The position numbers and the translations under genes were made by a program. From the NCBI GenBank assembly GCA_947568835.1, contig OX387602.1, positions 6,728,570-6,792,569 on the forward strand: a stretch of DNA of 64,000 bases. The letters are read 5' to 3'. The notes beneath the pieces were generated by a model, which made no database searches, was not told the DNA's origin, and was given only the letters and a program-made list of their open reading frames with translations. The DNA is from Protonemura montana. Its lineage: Eukaryota; Arthropoda; Insecta; Plecoptera; Nemouridae. Below, one piece after another: positions 27,901-41,400 of this stretch; positions within the stretch are counted from its first letter, which is position 1, and each line of letters opens with the position of its first letter.

Positions 27901-29640
27901 CAGTTCAGGGCCGGCAAACACGTTATTTTGGACTGAGAATGTAGGCTGCCCAATGCCCGCACGCTGCAAGCACCAATCGCTAGCGAAGGCGACAGTGAAA
28001 TTATTTTCGTTCGCTGCAAGGTCCTCGATGTCTTCGACTTTGCTGGAGCCATCTGATTGGCTCTCTGCAGAGTTCGAACCTTGTCACGGATGAACTCTTT
28101 GTTTTGAATTGGATGAACTCTTCCTCTTTTACCCTGGCGATGGAAAGTACACTCACTCCCCCCTAACTGACTATTATTACACTAGACTGTGGTGACCTCC
28201 AGACACGGCACAAGAGAGCGGGGTGTCATCATTTTATTTATTTATACGCTGCCTCGTTTCCTTCAAGGCGGTGCTGTCTGACGCCGTGCTCTTGGAGGCT
28301 GCATCAATGCGACTGCACTAGACTGCAGTTAATTAGACGTGGAAAGGAAAATCATTCATCATGACGAAAGGCAGTAGAACGTTGCCCCGCGTTTTGCGCT
28401 GCAGTGTTGGCCAAATTACAATCTCGACGTGCTATCTGTGTGTGACTGTGTTATTGTAGTGGCTGTTGCATGTGAATGACTGACATTTATGAGCTTTTCC
28501 GCGAAACTACGGTTTGTTGGTGATTCGATAATGGTAGGAGATAGTAAACTAACTAGTGCACTACCACGATACTGCATTGTAAAGTGACAGTGCATGCTAG
28601 TAAAGTGCAACGGCGAGTGCATGTCTAGACAAGAGGATGCGTTCGGTTGGATGCACGAGAAATATTTATAGAACGGATAGCTGTTCAATCTAACCACAGG
28701 AAACAGTGAAGGAAGGAAAATTCTGAAAAGCCACAGAGAGTTTCTCTTGGACGTCACATTGCGTGCGTGCCCTAAATCATAGTTGAGATGACAGATATAA
28801 TAATGAAAGTGTTTTGCAATTACGCTTGGACGAGGACAATCGAGCTCCAATGCAAAGAAACGTTTTCGCTTTCCAAAGAGTCCCGAGCTCAAATCCCGAT
28901 CGATTGGTTTGAGCATTGAGCCGCGCAGTCTATTTTAAGCGTGGCTCGTCTTCATTCGTGAAGGTCACACCTCTGTGGCGTAACAGGTGAAGGCAAGGTA
29001 TTGGCAGGACTCATATAGGTGGGACTGGGTAGGTCTTTGCAGGACGTTAATCTAAAGGCCCAACCCTAGACCTCGGTATTTTTCGATATAACTGGGAATA
29101 TAGCAGTGGCGCAGGAGGGTGTGCTGCGTTTCAAAATATTTAAGTAATGTCTACTGAAATCTTCTGTATTTGAGGTGAAATTACGTCTAAAAGATTAAAA
29201 AAAAAAGTACCGAAGCCCTCTGTGGGCGACTAAAAAGGTGGTATACCTAGTCTGATGCATCGAACTTCGTCCAAAGATTCCATGGGTCCGTTTTGGGTGG
29301 CGAGGGGCCCGCTATTCCAGGGGCCAGGGGTAGGGATGCTCAACGGGATGAACTGCGATAAACCTGTGAGAGTTGGTTGTGTGCCCAGAAAAGTCTCGTC
29401 AAGATCCCATTGCGGGTGAACGCTCTCCCGTGCGTCCCGACTCCTGACGTCACTCTCCGAAACATGGACGATCAGCGTCGACCTTGCTCAAAGTCAATAT
29501 TCCCCTTATAAACCAGAGACCGACCTACTTTGTGTTAAATTAAAGCCTGCCGACGGATGGAAGGAAATTGATAAGAAAATATTAATACCGTGCGTGACAG
29601 AGGTGGAAAATGGTTTTCTTTATTTTTTAACTGGCGGTAG
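24958..29640. other. Non-coding stretch with a GC-rich island at 26.7-27.2 kb
   Basis: The island at about 26,740-27,200 contains GGC-type triplet runs and is open on both strands (195 codons minus, 134 codons minus in another frame, 109 codons plus). These look like composition-driven frames (poly-Pro, poly-Ala). A CRE palindrome TGACGTCA lies at 29445-29452. A 10-base inverted repeat has arms at 25445-25454 and 25554-25563. Nothing else is recognisable. Confidence 0.45.
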
Positions 29641-29800
29641 ATGTTGCAGTCATGGGCGGATTTCACAATTGTGTGGCCGTGACTTTTGTGAACAACTTAG
29701 TTGAAAAATGTGGAGAAGTGTGGGGCGAGGTGGTGCACCCGGGCCAGCGTGGCTGTTGGAAACCAAACGACCTCCCTGGAGTTCATTTCGTCGTTCCGAG
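29641..29800 (+). CDS. Weak candidate internal exon, 160 bases
   Basis: The segment starts after a pyrimidine-rich acceptor (CGGTAG, AG at 29639-29640) and ends at AG/GTGAGA. It is open for 52 codons in one frame only; the other two are closed. The peptide contains WGEVVHPGQRGCWKPN and ends HFVVP plus a split Arg codon. Without splicing the frame hits TGA right after the donor. I recognise no family and found no neighbouring exons. An open frame of this size can occur by chance. Confidence 0.2.
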
Positions 29801-32800
29801 GTGAGACTCTGGGTGAACGATCGCTGCAAGAATATTTTTTATCGCCGAATTAGGAAGCGTCTCTGACGCCAGATCATCTCTCGAAAGAAGCAAAACAACG
29901 TTTGATTCCTTTTACTGCTCTGAGAACGTAAAATTTCTTGATAAACCTAGAAGAAAAATCAAAAATGTACGAAGGAAATGTCGAGCTTAAGTTATATAAA
30001 ATAAGGAAAAACGGCACTAGCCGTAAATAACTGAAGTGGAAAGTTTTGGCAATCTGCGCTTGTATTAGACACCCATAATAATCACGCGAAAACGTTTAGC
30101 ACAATTTGCACCAGATGTCAGGTGTACCTACCTAGCTTTACGAGGTAAAAAGATTGCAGCAACAACGTTCAATGTTGTTCAATTGATACGAAACGTGTCA
30201 ATATGGCTAATGGTCAGGTAATTTATTTTCGTCACAATAGCAAATCGTTAGCGATAACGAGGAACAAGATCAGTGACAACGCATTCTAAAGTTAGTCACA
30301 CAAGTTATTGAGTAAGTAATTCCCTTTCCATCCCTACCCCTACAGCACAATGCATACCACGTTCGAGGCCCTCTAGCTTGTGCCATGAATGTGTAGAGCC
30401 AATAACCAGGCTTTGCTATATAGGATCCAAGCAATTACGCCTCTAATGCTATCTTCTAACAAAGTATATCGTAGGACATTGCCACCTCGGTACGTGGGTG
30501 AAGGTCACCGACAAGAGCGGACCAGTTTCCTTTACGCCGCGTTTGCGCAGTGGCGGACGTCGGAAAATTGCAAGGAAAAATTATTCGGAGCTCGCGGGTT
30601 GGCCCGTGTAGGCATGGCGTTGTTTTCGCTACAGACGGCATCTAGAGCTTAGATCGTGAGTGTGTTTACGTGCACACTGTTTACATATTTGAACGTAGGT
30701 CAAAATGATTTTCCGGTTGCTACCTGGCCCTGGAAATTAAATTTCTTTGATGCATCGAGTCGGTAGGAAACAAATTATTGCCTTTGTGACTTTGCAATCT
30801 TTATTTCAAGTCCCAATCCTCATCAATAATGCATTCGCATAATCGCATTGCACATCACATTTCTGTCCCTCATCGTGGCGAATTCCAAAAGTGAGCAAAA
30901 TAATCGCCTGCATAAACAGCGCCCAAAGCATTTCATGGACCGGTCATAATTTTTCCAGATTTGCGTAATTCTGCCGTTGGTAGTTAACTCGTGGGCCGTC
31001 CAGTGTGGTCAGCTCGTCACATTTATGCAGACTGGAGTCGCGATTGCCAGTTTTGACCCGTGGCACCTTAGGTGGTGCTTAGTTCGTTGCCCTTTTCGCT
31101 ACCCTCTCGGCGCTCGGTAGATACTGGAGCTTGTAGACACTCAAGATAGTGAACACACTTCAAGAAAATGTATCGAAGATAAAAGTAACCCTTTCGCTAC
31201 ACTGCCCTGTGTACCCTGTAAAGTGACACCAAAAATAAAATCCGCAACTTAATGTTTTTGAAAAAGACACTCTTGGTGATGATTGTCGACATCTTGTACC
31301 AACACTTACATTATCGTGCCGAGTTTTTGCCGAAGTAGTCATACAAAGAACCTAATAATCGGCAAGAGTAAAGGAGAGTGATTTCATCACGCGCCAAAAG
31401 TGCCCGCTGCTGCTTGACGTAAGCCAAACATTTCTAAACCACTTCACCTGTGTGTCCAGCTCAGGGCATTGGTCGTATTCGTTTGAAACCCAATCATTTT
31501 TCAGATACGCGATAACAGTTGATGAATGTCGGCCAGGAAATAATGTCTTCCAAAATTGATCGGGTGGCGGAGGGAATGAAAATCTGGTTATAATACCATT
31601 TCATTTTAAACATCACATTAATTGCTCAATTAACAAATTTTCGAAAAACAACATTTACTAACGATTGCTAACAAGCTGCAGTGGTGATCAACGAGTTTCG
31701 TTTCGTTTTTTACTCATTTTGGACGTGAAATCCTAAAAGTATTGTACCAAAAAGCTCAGAGCTAGCGTGGTCAGCTTGGTGACCAGCAAAGCTGGCGCCA
31801 ACATCGACATTGGCGAGTGATCTGAGTATCGCTGGGCGGAGAGCGTTGGTGAGCAGCACCTCGGGCAACTCGGGCAGCGGGCATCGTCCTGCCGCGTCCT
31901 GCACAAGGACGCGCGCAGGTTGGCCCGTGACTCAGCGTGGCGTCGGCACTTCTCGCCACGGCTTAGTGCTGCTGGACCATTGCCCTCCGAGAGCGTTCCT
32001 TCACACCGATCCTCAAGCTGCTTCGTACGCGGCTCACCGCAGCACTGACCGCCGCTGTGCTTCAAGCAAGGCGTCTCTAAAGCGTCGCGATGCTCCAGGT
32101 GTCCAGGGCGTCGCGGCGCCCCGACGCAAACGCATTTTAAGCCACCCTGCAAAGAACTTGAAGTAACCTAATGTTCTGTGACAAGCAGTTGAGGATGTGA
32201 ACAAGGTAGCCAATGGTCCCTAGACTTAGAGGAAGTTATATTATTTTCATTGTGGTAGGTATAGGAGCTAGTATTTTTCCATGCATCGTTCGCAAATCAC
32301 AATTAACGAAATCCAGTAAGTCAATGCGGCAATAGGTGTCCTAATCTCAGGGACTCATAGTCATGGCCAACAGTCTTCCGACACGCCCACCAAGCTATTT
32401 CCACGTAAAGAAATAACAGAATTCCGTTTTTGGTTGGGGTGTTATTTCCTCACTGCCACACTGGCATGCTGTTGTTTTCCGCGAGATTTCTTAGAACTAG
32501 AATCCTTCAAGCAAATTCATCCGCTTCTCTTTCCCTGCAAAAAAAAAAAAAAAAAACCTGGATGCCTTGGATGACTTGGTCATTCTAACCGTCGGGGAAT
32601 CGGGAAGAGGGAAGTGGACTGAGTTTATATAAAATGTTATTTTATTGGGGGCAGGCTGTTATTCCACACAAATTTGTACCCCTACCCTGATACCTAGTTC
32701 TCACGTTGGCAATATTTTTACCGTCCTCATGAATTGTGGACCATTCTCACAATGACCATTTGACATAAATTATAGTTGCGTAGCATGGGGTGAACCATCA

Positions 32801-34996
32801 TACGAGACGCACCAAGAAACGCAGTTTCTTTACTTTTTGATTTACGCAACATTGTGTCCCCCAAAACACACAACAACAAAAAGCACATCATTCACAGCAT
32901 CCAAAACTTGGCATTAAACCACCTCGCGAATCCCAACTCTTTCACAGCGTCGAGTCGAAGGGCACAAGGTCAGACGAGCCGCTGCCCAAAATGAGGTCAA
33001 CCCCGGCCGGCGAGCTTCAATACGAATGATAACCTTGGCCCCAGCCCGTCCCGGCAGCTTTGCGACCAATGGGGTTTGTCCACCTTGAGTCGATATCGAC
33101 CTAGCCCATGACCGAGCGTTCAGGGTCGTCGTCCTCACAGCGACGCTACCCTCGACGCCGTCGGCGTCGGCGCAATGCGTCCATTGCGCCCCACGCCTCC
33201 CCCTCTCCCCATCGCTCTCCACGGCCAACCGCACGCGCATGCCGTCGAAATAGGGCCACGGCCGATCCCGAATTTCCAGGACCCTGGTGCTGTTGAAAGG
33301 AACGACCCTGAGCTATTCCAAGCCGCAAATTTTTGGTACGAAAGTTGTCAAGGGTAAGCCACCAGTGGTGTAGACGGGGGGGCTTATGTAGCATTAAGAT
33401 TGAAATTCTTGTTATTTGCTTGCATGATGGTTGACTGCTGAGGAATATGGAAATACCTTGCTAAAATGTGACTTCGAGTTTCTTACAAAATAAATTAATT
33501 GGCTGAGCGATCGTTATTTCTTTAATTTTTTTTATGTTTATATCAAATATAGGCATGTTAAGTTGAAGAGCCAGAGCATCGTTGAAACCTGACACTTCTT
33601 TATGACATTCCTTCCCCCATTAGTGATTAGAAACTAGAGTTAAAGCTTTTATTTTAACATAAACAAATCTTAGTGCAGCACCACTCCCCCACTCTTTATG
33701 TGGAGCAGACATGGGTAATGGGATGTATTTACCGTACATTCCCAACTTTGCTTCGAACTCTAGCACCCTTTCTCCGGGTGCGCGCCATGATCGTGACCGC
33801 TCGCCGCTCAATTACTGGGCTAGTATCGAAATTCGCATAAGGTCAGGGTCAATTCCGTGGGTCGGCTAATATTAGGTCTCATGCCATATACCTTGCGTTC
33901 CTAAGTACTGAAAACCGTGTCAATGCTTGGCCTGCTAGAATCCGATTAAATAATGTAACACTGCTTGGGAGCTTTTCCTTGTGGCTGGTTTGTGGCTCAT
34001 GGCATCCTCTTGTCCAGGTCAGGGTCATTTCAGCAACCCCACTGCCATCTTTGTTCTACCGCGTATTCACCGAATTCCGATTTAAATGTTGGTGCTTATT
34101 TTGAAATTTCCTTGGTCCAAAGCTCAATTTCAAAATATTCCGTTGGTTATTATTGGCACAGAATATTTTATATATTTGCCCAAATGCCTTTTAATAGTTA
34201 TCAAAATACATTTATTGATCAATTTGGTACATAGAGCTACAAATACTTATACTTTGCTAGTGCCCTTACTATTGCCAGTAAAGATTGATGTCTGAATTTG
34301 AATATCTTCTTTCTATACCAAGGCAGGTACTGACTAAAACTGTAAAACTTAACGAATGCTCAATCATATAATATCAACAGAATATGTTTGAAAATACCCT
34401 GCTTGACCACAGCGATTTTTAGATTTTATGTCTTAATTCTTAACTGGCTGTTTTCAGTTATTTAAGATGAACAAACATTTCAAAATTCTATAAAGTTTTC
34501 TATGCAGGACAGCCACAGTAACCCCTTTGGGTAATGCCACCGCAGTACACTGGCACTCATTTTAAATTTGCTGTGATTTTTTAAATGACACCATCTGAGG
34601 TGTAGGTATAGTTAACACCATGCAACTAATGATGCCCATTGCTCAATATCCAGTGAAAGCAGATAATATTCTGCTGCAAAAGTTTTGATTTTGAATATAC
34701 TCATGTAGTTTGGAAGAAAATGAAAGCAACAGAAACACTTGAAACACATATTTCTCATTTCTAAAACTTGACTAATAATTTTAATTTTCGACTTTGCCAA
34801 ATTGCTCAAGCTATGCCAAAATCTTTAAGGAATTGTGGGTACTTCAAGACGCATGACATGGCCATCAATTGCTATTAAAAAAGTTGACAATATTTTGTTG
34901 TTTTGTTTATTTTAGAAAGGTATACCAGTATTTAGTCGCTATAGTTTACAACAATCTAGCATACTAGCTAGTTTGGATTTTGATTTACAGATGACA
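29801..34996. other. Non-coding stretch containing the GC-to-AT composition change
   Basis: GC-rich islands lie at about 30,480-30,660, 31,770-32,150 and 32,930-33,350. The middle one carries overlapping frames of 118 codons (plus) and 139 codons (minus) that resemble nothing known. From about 33.9 kb on the sequence is AT-rich like the gene cluster that follows. An A18 tract lies at 32539-32556. Confidence 0.45.
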
Positions 34997-35002
34997 TTTA
35001 TT
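34997..35002 (-). terminator. Likely poly(A) signal of TMBIM6
   Basis: TTTATT on the plus strand reads AATAAA on the minus strand, about 470 bases past the inferred TMBIM6 stop. That gives a plausible 3' UTR length; other AATAAA matches in AT-rich DNA are possible. Confidence 0.4.
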
Positions 35003-35467
35003 CATTGGACATATTTTCCGATTAAAGTTGTTTTTTTAATACAATACAATATGGTATCTCTTATAATTTCCTTCACATAAATGCCCCATTAATTAAGAGC
35101 ACATCTATTTTGTAAGTCAACTTCAGTGTTATTAAAATTACTTCTTATAGATTTACATCAATCAAGTCAAACCAAATGAGAAGAGAAGAGGAATGGAACA
35201 GCAAAACACACTTTCCCTTGCAATTTAATACATTGGTTACCAAACTCAATTCACAAACCACAAAATAGGCAACACCTAGTACGAGCTAATTTCTACAAAG
35301 ATGGGTACACATTGCAAAACTTACATCTATAATCCAACAATTTGAAAATATGTTTGTAAAGAATAACTGAATGGGTAAGAAAGAGGAATTGAAATTGAAG
35401 AAAAAACCGTCTGGTTCACAAATGCTTTAAATGAGCATTCATCTTTTTAGGCTTGAGTTGTAGCTTC

Positions 35468-38027
35468 TTAGTCAGAACTTCTGCGATTACGGTTGCGGCT
35501 GTTCTGTTCCTGAAATGCAGAAACAAACAACAAAAATTAGTTCTTGCAAGTTGCATGATTAGTAACTTCCATCGTTATTATTTCTTTTTCACTGGAAAAA
35601 TATTGGTAATTTATGGTTATTATAGAATATTAAAATATAAAATATGTGTAAAAAATATGTATATTATACATATTAGTAAAATAGAATATTGGTTACATGG
35701 TAATTATGAATTTATTAATTAACATAAAAATTATGCAAATGATTGGTTCAAAAAACTATTGGAAAACTAATGACAAGCAGAAATGGTAATTTTGTCTATA
35801 ATCTGAGACTCAGCACGTTAGCGCAAGCTGTTTGCTTTAGGTATACCTATTGTCATCATGACTCATCATGGCCATTTCATATCTACTGATGCTAGGCCTC
35901 ATTTGTGACTTATATCACCCTGAAAGTAGCACCTTGATGTTATCTACAGGTATTTATTATCTGGCTTATTATTGGACAGTAAATGGCAGCCTATTAGGAA
36001 TAAATGTGTAAAACCACATATTCTCAATACATTTTGTTTGCTCCAATAATCTACCAAAATACCCCTACTACCTCTGTGTGAAAATTTTAAGCACTTGTGC
36101 TCAACCATTAACAATGCTAAAGCCTGATATCTTTTCTTTAAAGAATTGCAAAACTGTCCTTGCTCTCAGAAGAAGAATTGCAAATGTTGGCAACATTGAG
36201 TTAAAATGACATAATTTGTGCTGTGCAAAAGTTGCAAATTAGTATCATACCTCACACTGTAACGCAGAACAAAAAGCAACGCTCGTAGAGAATTTTTTTA
36301 AATAAAAGATATCATCTAGCAATGTCCTTTCACATTTGGCTGGATTATGATCGAAGTGGAATTTCTCAAACAAACATCCATCTTTAACAATTTAAACTTA
36401 CAGAGTATAGAGTCTTAATGGAGTTTTAAACAGAGAATGAGGTGGGTGACAGCAACTTACATAAAACTATAACTACCACTACAAAACATCAACAATGAAA
36501 CCTGTTTTTTGGTTTAATTGTGCACTCCTCTTCCTCTTTTTCTCCATCCCTCACCAACTATCCAGCCTTTTGGCACCCTAACCACATTCAAGTCTACTAT
36601 CTAGTGGTTACCCTTTGTGTCAGCAAGATGACCAAACGCCTGAAGATGCTGACGAAGTCGATAAACAGATCGACGCTGTGAGCAATGAAGTCCTTATCTC
36701 CAAGCCGACGCTTCTCAATGATCAGCTGAGTGTCGTAGAGGACGAATCCGCACATCAATGCCAGTCCCAGGTAGAGCGACGATTGGAAAATCATGTAAGA
36801 CCCGATGAAAATGTTGGCCAGCGTCAGAATGGTCATGACAGACAGGAGCGACATGAGCGTACCGCCGAGGTAGATCCACTTGCCGCGTTCGGCAAAGATG
36901 GCCGACAGGCTGAAGGAGATGAAGATGACGGCCGTGGACATCAGTGCAGTGACGATGATGCTTGGATCGATGTCGATCACCATGTCAAGCATTGGCCCCA
37001 TTCCCAGGCCTAAAATTTTAAAGCCACTTATCTATGCGGAACTGCAAGTCACATAGTAAATTTTAACTAAAATTATCTCGTTAAGTCACAACTCAAAATA
37101 CCTCCATTGATTAAATACCAAAATTTTTTCATCGACATATATTTTATAACTTTTAATTCTATAAAAGAACTGTTTTCTCAAAAAACAAGAACAATTTGGT
37201 TAGGAACGTAAGAAACCAAGCCATATAAACTACAAGTCACCAATTTGAAGCCACTGCAGGATTTGGCATTTCTACATTTTGCAAATCTTGCAACATACAT
37301 GCATAGGTACATTTTTTAAATTTTGCTCAATATCTTGAAGGGTCAACTCTGGAAACTTGATATATACCTGTAAAGAAGGCGAATCCTAGTAGGTAGCCCA
37401 AACGTAGTTGTTGGTTCTTGCCGTTGTCTGGCGTTGTCAGCAAGAGAATGAGTAGTCCCAAACCCCCCAGCGTGGTAAGCAGGCCGGCGGAAAGCAAGTT
37501 TGTGTAAATATGCACGTAAGCGCCAGCGCCTGCCGTTATCGTTGACAGCGTCAAGCAAGCATAAACATTCTTCAAATGGTTTCGTACAGGCTCCTCTCTG
37601 GAACATTAATAAATATGTTAAAATTTAAGAATAAAATCTCAATATCCAGCCACTTCCATGGCTTAGGCATAGATTTAGAATAGGCTTGGATGGGTAATGG
37701 AAGGAATAAAACAGAAATGGAACTGTTGGATTTCTAGGTGACTAGAATTTGACCTAGTATTTTTATCGTTTGTTTCAGGGACAATATTATTAGTATGAAA
37801 TGTAATATCAGAGGGCAAGATGTCAGCTGACACATGTGTAAAGTTGCTAACATCTGGCCATTCGGGTCTTGAAAGCAAGCCAACTTCTGAACAGAAGCAT
37901 TTATAAATATTTTTTAAATAGCATAATTACGGCCTTAAGCAAGCGTAGAAAGGCTAGATAAGAACTTGAAGCTAACTTACAGTTTGTTATTGAACGAGTC
38001 CAAGAAGGAATGTATGGTAGGTGCCAT
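35468..38027 (-). CDS. TMBIM6: Bax inhibitor-1 (TMBIM6 family), four coding exons, 238 aa
   Basis: This is a multi-pass ER membrane protein of the Bax inhibitor-1 family, known for controlling ER calcium leak and protecting from ER-stress death. The exons join as 38027-37981, 37597-37368, 37009-36612 and 35509-35468, all with GT-AG ends and matching phase. The protein starts MAPTIHSFLDSF. Exon 2 carries AGAGAYVHIYTNLLSAGLL and GFAFFTG. Exon 3 carries LGMGPMLD, then CGFVLYDTQLIIEKRRLGD and VDLFIDFVSIFRRL, all BI-1 signatures. Reading through the exon 3 donor would end in RVTTR. Splicing to the 14-codon last exon instead adds EQNSRNRNRRSSD, a basic tail of the kind the family needs, and gives 238 aa against 237 in human. 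Its start lies 389 bases from the divergent SPC24 start. The last exon rests on phase, splice sites and tail composition; the other three are clear. Confidence 0.93.
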
Positions 38028-38416
38028 ACTGAATGCTGTTGAGAACAAACAGAGGAGATGATTTTGAAGTACTGCAAATTTGTCAGAAATAAAACGAAAA
38101 ATACACGCAACTGTCGCCTTCAATTGTTAAACCTTGTGATAGGAACCCGATGCAATCACACGAAAGCACGTCACAATCAACAAAATAGTGACGATGATAT
38201 GCCAAAGATTGCGTGACGTTCATGCGCAGTAGAGCGACCTTGTTTCGCCTCCTTGTGGAACTTTCTAGGTGGCTGTGGAAACCGATTCCTACTTCCAGCC
38301 AAGCAGTGGTTTACATTTTAGCGGGCTAATGTATATTTGAGATAGTTGGCTATAGAGGGTTGAAGGATTATATCAGAATTATATGTTGATCTAGAGTTTG
38401 TTCTAGAGTCTAAGCG
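38028..38416. promoter_or_regulatory. Short head-to-head promoter region, TMBIM6 / SPC24
   Basis: Only 389 bases separate the two divergent start codons, so both 5' UTRs and promoters must lie here or overlap. No TATA box is evident. Confidence 0.5.
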
Positions 38417-41400
38417 ATGGATTTCGATACTTTCGTACGCACTCTTGAAAGTGACTCTTTGATTAATAAAACTAATTCTCTTTCGCTTGGCAACTCAACA
38501 TCCACGAAAGGTGATGGGAAACGTTACAAAGCGCTGGAGAATCGAATCAATTTTGCCACAAAATTACAGCAAGAAAAGGACGCAAGCAAACTTTTAGCCG
38601 CGTCAGAAGAAAAGATGAAAGAACATGATCTTAACATCAGCGGGCTGGAATATGAATTGGTACGCTTTGATTATCATCACATTTTAGACGGTTTAAACTG
38701 AATGCAATTTTGAGGTTAAGGTGATCGTTGATTTATAATTTGATTTATGAGCTTATCGTGCAACATCTTCAATTGCACTAACCTGGGTAGGGATCATGTA
38801 TTTTTTTCGTGGAAATCATGGTAAATTTCAGGGTAAATACATTCTATTTAATGAGATATATGTGTGATCTACAACAAAAAAGTTTAATGCTCGATACCCA
38901 GGTATAAAATGTACCTACTACCAGATGTAAGAGCGTGCTTTTTTGTGCTTTTAAGTTTGAGAAAATTCTGAATGTTTTGTACATTTTCATTAGCAGGTAT
39001 ACCTATCTTACTAAAATAAAATAAGGCATGATGCTTAAGGTTTGCACTCTGTAAGTAAAGCTAACAGTAGCATTTTTATGGACATTTTGCAAACATTGCT
39101 TTATTCTTAACGTCACCATACCATAACTTTTTCCACCAATATATGTGTACAACAAAATTGGTTGGGTGAAGCTTTTTTTTATATGGATTTGTATGTCACA
39201 TAAATGATCCCAGGCTGTTCCCCAAACCACCAACAAAACAATACATCAAAATTTACCTCAATGCATAAATACACAAAACTATACCGTAATACAAATTGAT
39301 TAGATGTTCAAACTATCCCTTGCATCTTATTATTTTTCCAATATCATATATTCTGATGTTTTTGCCCACAGAAAGAACTGGACAAAAGATTTGCCCATTT
39401 ACAGAAGAAGGAGACTATATTTACTGCACATTGCAAGGATTTAAAGGCTAAAACATCTCCGTCTGAAAGGGATGCCAAAATACTGGATACTTTAAAGTAT
39501 GGATGGTTTGATTATCATAGCTTTATTTCTTATTGCATTGTATTGTATTGTATTTATTTATTTTATTTTATTTTATTTATCATGGTTTTATGGATACATT
39601 TATACATGTGTAAACCGAGTCATATTTGTTTAAAGATTACATTAAAAACTCTTCTATGGTGTAAAAGCAGTGCGTCATGAGGAAATTCTTAAGTGCCAAG
39701 TTAAAATTTTTGCTTGTGGTAACGTCTTCAGGCAGATGATTAAAACAACGTCTGGCTGACTGTAAAATGCCCCTGGAGGTGACGGCCAATCTGCAGTGCT
39801 CTTGGGCTATTTTCCCTTCACCTCTGGTGCCTAGCTGGTGGTGTTGCTGTCTAAACAGTCCAGAGTTCTCTTTTGCAAATTTGCAGACCGCCTGTAGGTA
39901 GAGGCATGGTAGCGGGAGAATTTGTAACTCCTTAAAGTGTTCTCTACAGGATTCTCTGGACTTTAGTTTTAGAATAGAGCGAATTATTCTTTTTTGAGTT
40001 TTGAACACACTGTGGCAATGAGCTGACGATCCCCAGAACAATAGCCCATATTGAAGAGCAGATTGGACACTTGCAAAATAAAATGATTTGCACGTTCTTA
40101 GGTCCACTTGCCTGGCCAGGGTCCTGATGGCAAAGTTAGCTTTTGCAAGCCGGTTTATAAGTAGGTCCGTATGAGGCTTCCAGGTCAATTTCTGGTCGAG
40201 GGTGATTCCCAGAAACTTGGCATTTTCGGTGATGGGCGCTAGTTCAATAATAGTTTAATAGTTCTAATAAGCTAGTTCCTTTTTTCAATGTGTATACATT
40301 GTCATAAGATAATATTACTAGTAGCAATCTAGCAGAGTAAGGAACTTAAACTTAAATAAGAAGTGAACAATAATAGAAATGAAACCGATAATAAATAAGA
40401 ACTAACATTATGTCTAGCCAAGCATGCCCTAACCTAATAATCTCATTGCTTTATTTTGATTGGTTCAGGATTTGTTTGGTGAAAATCTCAGTGCCAATGT
40501 AACCTTAGCAAAAATTACTAACTGTCAAGGCGACAACGATTATACTGACGACAAGTGTGCCAAGTCGCCCAGAATGGAGTCGCTCTCATTTCTAGTATTA
40601 AAAAATGTAATTTTGTTTTTCTCTGAGATTTCTTGCATTCGAGACTGGTTTATGCTCAATTAGTCTTTATAATGATAATCTCAATGCCTGATACATATAT
40701 CAATTTTTGAGACTTGATTGTTTAATTTTAGATGTCTGTGTAAATGGGCGGCTTCAAGCGCCATCGGGTGGCTCAACTGTTACATTTTGTTGGAAGCTCG
40801 TTTGCTTAGGAGAACTCTTGAGGTTAGCGTTGTGACTGTGACCAACTTTGAACCCAATGGTCAATCCATATCAGAACAATTCACTATAGTCTGTGGCAGT
40901 TTTAGGCATCGAACGAATTACATATATATATTCTCTCTCTCTCTCTCTCGCCGATTTCACCAACGCCTTATAAACGCACTTAAAAAATGTCTAGGAGGGA
41001 TTTTAACAGCCAGAGTAATTTCCTTGAAAAAACTGACATTTCTGAACCAAAAACTTTAGACTGCACACAAAGGAAAAGAAAGAAGTTGTTCTTACCATGT
41101 ATCAGACCATGCTTCTGACTGGACAAAGCCTTTCTAAATTAAAGTAAAATTAAAAATTTTTAAATTTCATCTAAACATCATTCAAATCTTTCAAAATTTC
41201 GGCAAAACGGAGAAAATAAATGTTGCTCTTTAACTTACCTCGAACGTTGATAAAGCCACATGTAAACTGAGTTGGTGAAATCAACCATGAGGTAGAGAAG
41301 TGTAGATCAAGAGCCCATTCAGACCTAAGGTATCGAAGTACACAAATAGGCAATGTGTAAAAGAACCTATTTATCTACCTGCATACCTATCTATTTCCAA

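Noticed and set aside
31733..32166. 139-codon (minus) and 118-codon (plus) frames in the 31.8-32.1 kb GC island
   Set aside because: They overlap each other, have unusual residue content and match nothing known; composition explains them.
36615..37013. 132-codon plus-strand frame over TMBIM6
   Set aside because: It is the antisense shadow of TMBIM6 exon 3, whose minus-strand translation is conserved.
40460..40663. Possible extra SPC24 exon after an acceptor-like CAG at 40469
   Set aside because: Exon 2 joins exon 3 (41664) directly in phase and gives the conserved sequence; inserting this segment would shift into a stop or add unmatched residues.
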